Assembly: GCA_022393335.1 (NCBI GenBank)
Contig: JAJEKB010020956.1
Span: forward strand, 458,529 to 522,528
Origin: Macrotrachela quadricornifera
Lineage: Eukaryota > Rotifera > Eurotatoria > Philodinida > Philodinidae
DNA: 64,000 nucleotides
Reading direction: 5' to 3'
The notes beneath the pieces were generated by a model. The model saw nothing but the letters and a program-made list of their open reading frames with translations, did not search any database and had not been told where the DNA came from. Below are positions 35,163-44,557 of the stretch, piece after piece (position 1 is the stretch's first letter; each line of letters starts with the position of its first letter). Position numbers and translations under genes: made by a program.

Positions 35163-38100
35163 ATGTCACGCGGCACTCAAGATCATCAATCATCTTCAGT
35201 ATATATCAAAAAAATTTCACGTCGTCATTTAAAACCTAGTCGATCATTCGAACATCAAGTGAGATTGTTTTTTTAATATGAACTTATTTCGATATTGTTC
35301 AATCTAGCGTTCGAATATTATTAATCCTCAAAATAAATTTTGTTTACCGATCAGATAAATTAATTTTATGTTTGTAAAAATTTTTATTTTATATAAATAT
35401 AGAATTCATCTGATATAAACAATGATAAACAAAGAAATGAATCAAAATCTACTTCAACAGTAAAAAACAATTCTTTTACTGTTTCTAAAGTGTCTCGTAT
35501 CCAATCACTTGAAAAACAAAAGAATTCTGATCCAACCTATGCCAATCAATCATCATTGGATATTCATTTTATAAAAACTAACAATAGTATTCATCCTAAA
35601 AATGATGATAATTCAGTTCGAAATAAAGAATATTTTATTTTATGTTTATCTTACTATTATTTTAATAGATCTTATCAACCGCTAATAGTGGTCATCAACA
35701 ATATAAATCAAATCGTTCATTAACAAATACTATTCATACTCTATCATTTACTAAAATTGATCGTGATCATCATTCAAAATCATGTGTAAGAAACAGAGAA
35801 AGAAAAAAGAATTTTGTCTACTTTTTCATAATGTTTTGTAAGAAAATCAACTATGTTAAATCTTAATTTATTATTCGTTTCTAGGTAATTGTTTTAATAG
35901 TATGAGATAGTTTTTAAATTAGATTGATATTTTTCTCTATCTCAATGTTTTTACTCCTAGTAGGCAATCAATACTTCTCCAAATAAAATTAATTTGACAG
36001 ACAAGGACTTCATAGAAGACAAAAGCAGAACAAGAAAAAGACGAAGACGGTAAGCTTTTTTTCTATTTCATTGAAGATGTAATTTTGATAATAAATTCAG
36101 ATGTTTCGGATGGTGGTGTTGTCCTTTGTGTCTATTTGGTATCATTCTTTTTGGAGCAGCTATTACTGCAATTCTTCTTTCCTTATTAATCAAACCAACA
36201 ACGTCCACTTCGACAACAGTGCCAACAACACCAGCGAAAATAACAACGACAACTACTGAAACAACGACGACATCTCAAACAATAACTACAACTAAAACAA
36301 CGACCACTACTGAAACAACAACAACTACAACTAAAACAACGACCACTACTGAGACAACAACAACTACAACTAAAACAACGACCACTACTGAGACAACAAC
36401 AACGACAACTACACCATGTAAGTAATTCATTATCTTCTTGCCTTATTGATCAATAATTCTCGATCAATAAATAGTGTTCAAGCTAGTAAAATAAAAATTT
36501 CGAAATCTACAAAGTCTAACCGATACTTTCGTGATCGTTTACATTTTTCAAATGTATTAATTTTTTGAATAACTCGCGAATGCAAAAAGGTATCGATATG
36601 AGATTTTTTCTACAATACAGAGAAGACTTCCCTACACGAATTTATATGAGAGTTATAACCCTGATGAGATCAATTAAGCAATAAATCCGACCAGTTTCTG
36701 AGATATGGTCTCTAAATCATTAAAGTACATTGAGCACTGAAAAATTTTTTTCGCTCGGCTCTTCTAATGGCCTCACTTTGAGTTCAAATATTCTGCTATA
36801 ATGCTTAGACATATTTAGAATTATATACAAAATTTTAGAGTTCTAAATCTTGTATTTCGCTGTAGCCCTCTATTTCTTATATGCTAGGTGCATGTAGCCT
36901 GCTAGCGGATGATCCATCTTAAGTATAAGAACTTTGTATATCGTTTTTTGATTCCTAAATACAGTTTACTTAAAAAGCAAAATACATTAGAAGATGCAGC
37001 GTGAAAAGCTCTACAATATAAATCTTATGCTAATTGTGTCCTTTTCTATTTTGAAAATAAAAGCAAAAATTTCTTAACTATCTATCTCAGCGTCGAGAAT
37101 CGATTGCTCAAAAAACTGTTTATTTTGAAAGAAAAAGTACATAACCAACATCCGCTTTATATTGTAAATTGTCTTCTCTTTTCATGCTGCATCTTCTGGT
37201 ATATTTTGGTTTTTTTAATAAAATCTTTTTTAAGAATCAGAAAATCAAATGCGAAGTTCTGTCGTTTATTACAAGTCATGCATTACGTAGCGTATAGAAA
37301 ACTGCATGTCACTCACGTAAAAGAAATGATAGGTAACGACAAAGACCAAGACTTAGAACTCTGAAATTTTGTATATAATCCTGAATATGTCTAAGCATTA
37401 TAACAGGATACTTGAACTCAAACTGAGGCTTTTAGAAGAGCCGGGTAAAAAAATTTTCTAGTACCCCATGTATTCTAGTTTCCTGCGCTGAAACCAAAAT
37501 AGGAGTAATTCCGAGTGCCATTTCAAAGATCGATTTTGTCGCAGCTTCCAATCGAACTTTTGGTCTGTGTCTGTACTTTTCTATAGAGATAACCACAATA
37601 CTTCTTCGGTATTTCGTGGACCAATGTGGATGCAGGTTGAAAATGACATTTAAGATTTTTAAAAAGTTTTGATGAAAACATTCATAATACACATTATCCA
37701 TATTGAATATGAAACCTAAAAGAATGTTGAAATTGCTCTTCTACAAGTTTATATATCTCTGACAACAGTCGAAATTATGATCATTATTGGCGTTTTTTTT
37801 TGAAAAGTGAGTGTTTTAGAATGATATCTATAAAAGATAGGACAGATGTTTATATATATTAAAACATCTTGTTTAGTATGATTTTAGTGTAAGATGTATT
37901 CAAGATACTACAACAATGATTACCCAATTTTTTCCATTTAAAGTGCGCATTAATGTGTTTAAGATAGAATCTTTCAAATCGAATTGATCTGTGAACGATT
38001 GAAGATTGAGCTTTGAAAAGTGTCGGATTTCTGTTGCACTCAATTTTCTAATAAAATTTATGATCATAGAAAATTATTTTGATTGTAACATGTTCTATTC

Positions 38101-38811
38101 AAAAAGAATATTCTTTAACGATTATCTTATGTCCTATTTTCGTTTCAAACATTTCTATAGATTTTGCGATCAACAAATATGATTTTTGAATTAGTTCGAA
38201 TTCATATCAGATTCTTTTTGGCACGATATAAGCTCTACTCTATTGAATAGATTTTTCGTGTTTTAGCTGTATCAGCCTTGACAAGTACAAATGAAACTGT
38301 TTTTGGAATTTGGAATACAACTGCTGGTGGTAATAGCAGTCCATCTATAGCTGGTCAAGATGTTGGAACCTATTATTTTTCTGAAAAACCAATCCATGCA
38401 TTAGATCAGAATACTGGTACAAAGTATACGAGCTTTGGTTATTGTAATTCTACTTCTTCATCTTATCGTGAATGTGGTTTGAATACTGGCTTGTATGTAA
38501 CATTACAACGAGGTGCATCATTAATGCGTGCTGTACGATTTTGTACGGGTAACGATCAACCCTCACGTGATCCACTTACAATGACAATTGAAGGAAGTAA
38601 TCATACTTCGGCTTTGACTCTCGGTTCAAGTTGGACTCTTATTTATAATGGTTCAACTGGACTTGATACTAATCCAGGTCGATCAACATGGGGGATAATA
38701 AAATATTTTTTGAGTAATTCAATTGCATATCTTAGCTATCGAATTCTTGTCACCTCACAACGATCATTTGATGAGGCTGTTCAATATTCAGAAGTACAAT
38801 TACTTGGTTAA
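35163..38811 (+). CDS. Mucin-like type II membrane protein with discoidin-like ectodomain (6 exons)
   Basis: Exons 35163-35258, 35403-35615, 35669-35785, 35964-36049, 36101-36417 and 38267-38811 join in phase to give 457 aa. The N-terminal ~170 residues are polar and cytoplasmic, ending in an RKRRRR stop-transfer motif. A Cys/Trp-rich transmembrane segment (CFGWWCCPLCLFGIILFGAA...) follows at ~172-200. Then comes a ~75-residue Thr-rich stalk of tandem T-T-T-E/K units (probably O-glycosylated) and a ~178-residue domain with the galactose-binding/F5-8C-like pattern (HALDQNTGTKYTSFG, GLYVTLQRG, MTIEGSN, YSEVQLLG). This implies a cell-surface or glycocalyx lectin-like protein. The donor of exon 2 (GTTCGA) is weak. 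The last intron (1,849 nt) hosts foldback P8. Family name is inference. Confidence 0.75.
36225..36415 (+). repeat. ACA/ACT-rich coding minisatellite (Thr stalk)
   Basis: An imperfect 48-base unit (ACTAAAACAACGACCACTAC with a GAAACAACAACAACTACA-like remainder) repeats about three times within a run of threonine codons. Unit copies differ at single bases. Length polymorphism between individuals would be expected. Confidence 0.85.
36722..37470. repeat. Foldback element P8 inside an intron
   Basis: Left arm ~36722-37075 and right arm ~37100-37470 pair around a centre near 37085. Good runs: CGGCTCTTCT near 36755, TATAATGCTTAGACATATT near 36798 and TTATATACAAAATTT near 36821, each with its complement between 37345 and 37450; TTAGAAGATGCAGC near 36987 with GCTGCATCTTCT near 37187. 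It lies wholly inside the last intron (36418-38266) of the discoidin-like gene and accounts for much of that intron's size. The 86- and 89-codon ORFs inside it are not genes. Confidence 0.85.
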
Positions 38812-39074
38812 TAACTATTTTTTTATTTGATATGAGGTTAAAAATGATGTGAATGTATTAATGTCTCCTTCGAAAATACAAATATTTGTGCTTTCTTCTA
38901 TTTTTTTATCTAAACAAAATTGCACTTATATAAATTAGAAATAATTATGTATAACTAACAAATCTAATCATTAGTATTATCTGCTCGTCTAACTGTCATT
39001 TGAATTGTATTTAATGCAGTTAGTTTTCAAGGTCGAAAGTCTAAAAACATCTAATTAGTCAGATGTACGATGTA
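38812..39074. other. Short intergenic flank
   Basis: AT-rich 3' flank; no feature recognised. Confidence 0.5.
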
Positions 39075-39290
39075 CTATCCAGAAGATTTAATCCGACTTG
39101 TAGATCCGATCGTTTTCGATTGGATCCGCGTTGGAAAGAGAATGAGATCCGACCGGATTTCATTATGCTTCCGTTACATTCCGACAAAATCCGGGTTGGA
39201 ATTCGGCTGATGGGAACCGATAAAATTCGATGCGAACCCAACCGAAAACGATCGATTCTACAGATCGGATTGAAACTCATGGGATGGCAA
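39075..39290. repeat. Inverted repeat P9 beside transposase remnant
   Basis: TTAATCCGACTTGTAGATCC then GATCGTTTTCG (39079-39117) pairs in reverse with CGAAAACGATCGATTCTACA then GATCGGATTGA (39243-39273). The segment is richer in G+C than the flanks. It directly precedes the transposase fragment, so it may be an internal or terminal repeat of the same element. The ORFs on both strands (39063-39293 and 39059-39376) reflect the palindrome. Confidence 0.65.
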
Positions 39291-39770
39291 TAGTAACTAT
39301 ATCTGGGTATGCTGTCAAGATTTTCGGGCCGTTCTTCTGCAACTTTCATAACAACGATGTGTCTATTCTCAAACATATCACGTTCAACAACTATGAGGAT
39401 ATTCTCAATTGGATCGGAGAGGCTGACATCATGATTCTTGCTAGAGGCTTGAGGAATACTCTCGATATACTGAAACCTTTCAGCATTGACACTGCCATGC
39501 CTTCATTTTTCGATTAAAATCAACAAAAATTCGATGTATACGATGCCAATCGATCTTATTTCATTACCAGACTATGCTGGGTGGTTGAAAATATCAATGA
39601 ATCGGTCAAGAGATTCAAACGGTTTAATAAAACCATTTAAGATTTGTCGTTGCCATCGTGGCAACACTTGCCCATTGCTGGTACGTTCCTATGGCAGCAG
39701 CTCATCCGACGATGTCAATGTCGTTTATACACTTATTCTCGCATAAAACAAATGAAAAGAAGGAAGCACA
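39287..39770 (+). pseudogene. DDE transposase fragment (Harbinger/ISL2EU-like), decayed
   Basis: The frame reads SGYAVKIFGPFFCNFHNNDV, then GEADIMILARGLRNTLD, then after a TAA at 39515-39517 continues in the same frame with YDANRSYFITRLCWVVENIN and VKRFKRFNKT to a second TAA (~39640). These match the DDE_Tnp_4-type signature I know from Harbinger/ISL2EU transposases (GDI-x-x-x-DRGFRD and W-V-V-E-x-x-N). The catalytic Asp of the DRGFRD motif reads Ala here (LARGLRN) while the WVVE glutamate remains. With internal stops, a lost catalytic residue and no N-terminal half, it is a dead C-terminal remnant. Confidence 0.75.
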
Positions 39771-40064
39771 CACATATCTCTGATATGTAATGTTTGTCAT
39801 TCTGAATAAATATGAATCGTCTAAAGATAAAAAATGCACATACGTATGTATGAATTTCGTAACATATTTATAAATGCGTATGTGTACGTGTGTGCAGAAT
39901 TTACCAAATATTTCATGTGAAAAACACTTGTGTGATTATGAGCGTCTCTTTTTTAGGTTAAATGATACACAAACAAGATTTTAAACAACGTGAAAATGTA
40001 GAATTGGTAGTAATATTGAGTTTTATTGTTCTTTGACGAAATGGGTTGTACCATTGTCATTCTA
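39771..40064. other. Short intergenic flank with GT-rich tract
   Basis: CGTATGTATG and GCGTATGTGTACGTGTGTGC near 39843-39896 make a degenerate TG/TACG-rich tract. No gene. Confidence 0.5.
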
Positions 40065-43000
40065 CTAATCACATTCTTCTAATTCAAATTGGTATATAAT
40101 TCCATTTCGAGCTGTTTCATCATATTCACTGATTATTTTTATTAAAAACATTGAACGAGGTAGAATAAGAACTTCTTGTTCATCGGATACCTCGGAAATT
40201 TGTTGAATTGCATAAGCTGTATGATGATGTTTAATTCTATAGATGCATATAGCAGAAAAATAACAAAAATTCAAATGTAATGTTCGACGTACATAATCTC
40301 CTTGACCATCTAATGCTGCCATTTCTGCTTGCAAAAAATCTTTTGTAGTTGATAAAAGTGCTGTTATCATGACTTTTGTTCCAACACTATATTTAATTAA
40401 ATCATCTTTAGAAATGACCATTCCACGATATGTCTCACCTAGATAAATAAATGATTCAAATGAATTAAATGTTCGTAATACATAGATAAATCGATGAAAA
40501 TCCGTTATTTCATTTGTATTTTCAAGCAGATATTTATTGAAAACCATAGAAAAATTCGTAACGCTGGTAAAAGCTCGAAGAATATACGTGGGATCATCGT
40601 TTGCTTTGTTTAAAAACCAATTAATTATCATTTTTTCCTTCCTAAAAAGTTCATTCGATAAGGAACACAAATGTTGAATTTTTGTCAACAGTTCACAATA
40701 GTTCGAGTTAGTCAACAATTGATCGTCAAATGATAAGATATCTTTTGTCCATTCTGAGTATTGATAACTGAGATCTGTTAAAAATCGTAGAATAACATTT
40801 GAACGTTTAAAAAGACATTTAATCATATCATTAGATGCTCTTTCATAAGCAGTCATTTTATGTTTAGCATCACGAATGGATCGTGATGCACCTTTTCTCA
40901 ATAGAAGTCGTATAATATCTTTATTATTTTTAGAAACAGCCACATGTAAAGCAGTACTTCCATTTCGCTGCACTTCATTTATCTGATCAAGTTCCATTTG
41001 TGAGAGATATTCTTTCACTTGATTGATAGCATTGCTCTTACAAGCTTTAAAAAGATCTGAAGCTGTGATAGAAGTTGATGAACTTATAATCAATGGTAAT
41101 ATTTCCTTATTTACATTACGTAACAAGTTTGATAATAAATCAATTGCATCATCGAATCCCAATTGTGTAAAATTAATTACTTCAGTTTCATCGAAAATTT
41201 CTTCTAAATAGTTTTGCATTCGATAATATTTGTCAATGATTATCGGTACAATCTTCAATTTTTTTTTCAAGGCATACTGTAAAATAGCTCGACATGTATT
41301 GCTTCTTTCATAGTGTTCACTTAAATATACAACAATAATATTGATTGAATCACATGCTTGAAGTTTCCAGTGTAGCAACTTGTCGTTTTCAGTTTTGAAT
41401 TCAGAATTGTATGAAAACCAAACTCGAAATCCATTTGCAATTAGACTATGATAAATCTGTTGGCATGATTTTTGATCATCGAGACTACAATCTAGAATTA
41501 TATCTTGTTGCATTCCATAGTTTGCGAGTTTTTCATAATCAGAAAAATCACTTTCAATACTTCGTAAGCTCTTTATTCCAAAACCATCACCCAATGTCCA
41601 TAATAAACCCAAGGCATAACATTCAGATATTCGTAACATTTGCATTTGACCTTTTAACTGTTTCCTAATAATCGAAGAAAATGATAATGTCCAGAGAAAT
41701 TCATATACATTCAATGTCTGTAAATGTAGATTCAATAAGAAATAATAGATTTTATTAAGACGTCCAATAACGTCTTGAATAGATTTATAATGAAATATTG
41801 TTGAAAATAAATCAAAATAACTTATATTATTATGCCACAATTCTACTAATTGAGATTTATTCTCAAGTAAATCAAAACTACGACGAGTAATTGTTTCAGC
41901 TATGTTTAATCGTTCAAGTGCTGTTTCATCAATCAAAATCAGTATTAAAGATAGAGCATGAGTATGAATTGAAGTGTAAGATGGATGAATATATGGCAAA
42001 CAAATATCTACTGCTTTTTTTGCACGTAACCAATTTCGGTTATTGTTGATAGTTGGTTGAGTACTGAAAACTATGAAATATTGAATAATAAGTTTAATTA
42101 ATTTTTCTTCATCAATGGATACTGATGATATTTCTTTCTGCTTAAATTTTTCATATGTTAATATCTTCAGCAGAATTTCCATATATTCTTCATGATTTAA
42201 CAAAAACAGTTCAGTTCGAATGGGATTTGGATCATGGAACGATGGTTTTGGAAATACTTTTTTATAATCTTTTATTAACAAAGTAAGAACTTTTCGCATA
42301 CAATATAACGTATCATTAGACCATTGATCAATGTATTTGGAACGATGAATGATGAACACCATGTATGAATGCATGAGTGGCACTGCAATTTCCAATTGGC
42401 CTCCAATATATTCATAGATTTGTGTACAAAAATACGCACATGTTCCTATATAAAATTTATCAATAGGTCGACAATCTATTTCAGACGAATATACACATTG
42501 CTTGTGAAAAGGATTAAGTAAACAGTCGACAATAGCCCATCGTAATGAATCCTCTGATCTTATATCTCTAATATAATATTTTGTTATATGAATTAATCGA
42601 TCAAACCACAATATAAGCTCCGTTAAATAAATACTATTTTGTAACTTTGACGAACGAGTATTGTTTGAATTAATGTATTTTATAATATCTATCCATGTAG
42701 ATTCAAACTTGAAGTTTAAACAGAATTCTTCTATAGTTTTGTTTTCTGCTATGCGTTTTCCTTTTTCTGCTTTACTGATTTCAAATGAAAAGAATATTTT
42801 AGAATTTAACTGGCGAACATTTTTCAAATAATTTAATTCAGATTGATCGCATTGTTCTTCATTTGTCTTCCACCATTGATTCCAAAGGAAATCAGCTACT
42901 TGTTCAATTTTAAATAACAGTTTTTTTTGTTCTTTTCCAGAAAATAGTTCATCGGTAAATAGATCATTTGATAACTGTAAATATAAATGTATAATACTGT

Positions 43001-43106
43001 TGAACTGATCGATCATTGATTTTGTAACAATTGTTATTTGATTATTCTCCAAATTTAATCTAGACGATTCAATTAGATTATTAACTTTTTGAACGAAATC
43101 ATTCAT
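40065..43106 (-). CDS. TIR-like / ankyrin / ADP-ribosyltransferase multidomain protein A
   Basis: Single exon, 1,013 aa from ATG 43106 (the frame stays open to a TTG at 43127, but ATG at 43106 is the likely start). Residues ~1-525 are helical with no recognised motif and align with protein B (44558-47990), e.g. FYIGTC and LLWTLGDGFGI. A TIR-like fold spans ~534-665 (DIILDCSLDD, NIIVVYLSEHY, KLKIVPIIID). By alignment to SARM1-type TIRs, the NADase glutamate position is Ala (CRAILQYAL). Ankyrin repeats ~683-768 (GSTALHVAVSKNNKDIIRLL). The C-terminal ADP-ribosyltransferase has R894 in TYRGM, S919 in LLSTT and E976-x-E978 in DEQEVLILP: a complete R-S-ExE set. Predicted cytosolic NAD+-dependent protein modifier with signalling scaffolds. 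Divergent head-to-head with protein B. Confidence 0.88.
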   Translation of the reverse strand: MNDFVQKVNNLIESSRLNLENNQITIVTKSMIDQFNSIIHLYLQLSNDLFTDELFSGKEQKKLLFKIEQVADFLWNQWWKTNEEQCDQSELNYLKNVRQLNSKIFFSFEISKAEKGKRIAENKTIEEFCLNFKFESTWIDIIKYINSNNTRSSKLQNSIYLTELILWFDRLIHITKYYIRDIRSEDSLRWAIVDCLLNPFHKQCVYSSEIDCRPIDKFYIGTCAYFCTQIYEYIGGQLEIAVPLMHSYMVFIIHRSKYIDQWSNDTLYCMRKVLTLLIKDYKKVFPKPSFHDPNPIRTELFLLNHEEYMEILLKILTYEKFKQKEISSVSIDEEKLIKLIIQYFIVFSTQPTINNNRNWLRAKKAVDICLPYIHPSYTSIHTHALSLILILIDETALERLNIAETITRRSFDLLENKSQLVELWHNNISYFDLFSTIFHYKSIQDVIGRLNKIYYFLLNLHLQTLNVYEFLWTLSFSSIIRKQLKGQMQMLRISECYALGLLWTLGDGFGIKSLRSIESDFSDYEKLANYGMQQDIILDCSLDDQKSCQQIYHSLIANGFRVWFSYNSEFKTENDKLLHWKLQACDSINIIVVYLSEHYERSNTCRAILQYALKKKLKIVPIIIDKYYRMQNYLEEIFDETEVINFTQLGFDDAIDLLSNLLRNVNKEILPLIISSSTSITASDLFKACKSNAINQVKEYLSQMELDQINEVQRNGSTALHVAVSKNNKDIIRLLLRKGASRSIRDAKHKMTAYERASNDMIKCLFKRSNVILRFLTDLSYQYSEWTKDILSFDDQLLTNSNYCELLTKIQHLCSLSNELFRKEKMIINWFLNKANDDPTYILRAFTSVTNFSMVFNKYLLENTNEITDFHRFIYVLRTFNSFESFIYLGETYRGMVISKDDLIKYSVGTKVMITALLSTTKDFLQAEMAALDGQGDYVRRTLHLNFCYFSAICIYRIKHHHTAYAIQQISEVSDEQEVLILPRSMFLIKIISEYDETARNGIIYQFELEECD

Positions 43107-43156
43107 TTTATTATATATTCTCTTCAATGATTTAGTAAATTAAATCCTACTGATTG

Positions 43157-43331
43157 CTAATGAATGATTTTGTCACCAGAAGATAATTCAGCAGTAAGAT
43201 GAGTTCTATAGAATTCACGAGGACCACCTAAATATAAATATAACATTCGTATTTTCAAATCACATGGAGAGCGTGTGAGTACAAGCGGAAGTGAATAGAT
43301 GGGTTCAGATCCATCTTTATAATGCATATAC
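43157..43331 (-). other. Orphan exon-like coding stretch
   Basis: On the minus strand a TTTGTGCAG acceptor-like sequence is followed by 57 codons (RTYMHYKDGSEPIYSLPL, LTRSPCDLKIRMLYLYLGG, PREFYRTHLTAEL) and a TAG at 43157-43159. Composition looks like real protein rather than AT-rich noise, but no upstream exon is visible and the family is unknown. It may be a relic last exon between the two TIR/ADP-ribosyltransferase genes. Confidence 0.3.
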
Positions 43332-44557
43332 GTTCTCTGCACAAATATGTATTTGTTATGGTCTGTGGACTTTATGCCTCACCGTAATCGAAGATTTTAA
43401 AAATCTGTGGTCGTCAGATCGTCTATAGTTTTAATGAAGGTATATCGCATCTGAAAATTTCCGAACCAAACTCTAGACTTTTCATATTCAGATTTGATAA
43501 ATTCTACTATGAAATGATGAGATGTAACTTTTTACACTTATATTCTTACATTACTTTCACATCATCTCGTCTGAAAGAATGAAATAAAATAGAGAGATCT
43601 TATAATTAACACGGCTTAACTTGGAATATTGGAATCTATAAATTTCTCTTTCCTTCGAAAATTTTTTCGACAGTATAAAAAGCCTTTTGTTTTTAACACG
43701 TAAAAATTTTCTTCTTTTAACTTTAACTGCTTAAATGAAAACTGAAAGCGCTTCTGTTGTTTTTTCTCTTCTTTTCTAAAATAAACACAGGTAATGGAAT
43801 TAATATTTCTACATTAAATTTAATTGAAAGAAAGAAGCTATATATATTTTTTTCTTAATATTTACACATAAAAAATTGTCTGTTTTGTCTAAAAAGTTAT
43901 TTACGTTCAGTAATACTAGTAAACAACAAATGCTTTTACAGCAGGTTAGATATAAAGAATTTCTAAAGTTTGTCGAAACATTTCAAGTCTAGTCTACTGC
44001 TGAAATTTCATAATCATACTGGTCATCTATATTATACAGTTGTATTGTTTACAAATGCTTGAAACATATCTTGTATATTAATATTTTGTATTAAGTACCA
44101 TCCCTAAAATTGAAATTCTTGAGATGTTTGAAGCAGAATAAAATTATAATTTGTCTTTGAGTTATCTAGTATTTGGCGTTGTAAAGAAAAAATAATAATC
44201 TAATCACGTTTTTTCTTTCATTGTAGAATATTACTTGCAGCCATTGAAACTGATGCTTTTACAAAATAAAACTACTTACTACATTGCTACCGATCTATTA
44301 ATAGGTTGTGAGAGTATGGCATGAGTGATGACATAGCGTTTAAAATAGAAATTTAATAGCATGCATCGAGTTGCAAGAAAGAAAATTTAACAACAGAAGA
44401 AAAGTTTTAACGCACCTCCATATGCACAATGCATATAATAATGCAGATGATTTACTTCGATGTGTTTATGATCTTTATTTTTGACGATTTCGAATTTTAG
44501 ATGAAGGAATCTCAATCATTCTAGTTTTTCAATTCAAGTTAAAGTGATAACAAACAA
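43332..44557. promoter_or_regulatory. Region between the divergent TIR/ADP-ribosyltransferase genes
   Basis: About 1.2 kb of AT-rich DNA holding the 5' flank of protein B and, beyond the orphan exon, that of protein A. No palindrome or gene was recognised. A shared bidirectional promoter is possible but not visible. Confidence 0.3.

Noticed and set aside
36126..36425. Thr-rich ORF as a stand-alone gene
   Set aside because: It is one exon of the six-exon gene 35163-38811; the frame continues in phase on both sides through GT-AG borders.
37104..37701. ORFs in and beside palindrome P8
   Set aside because: They lie in intronic repeat DNA and have no protein features.
43107..43127. TTG-initiated extension of protein A
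   Set aside because: An ATG seven codons downstream (43106) is the more likely start; TTG initiation is not expected in an animal gene.
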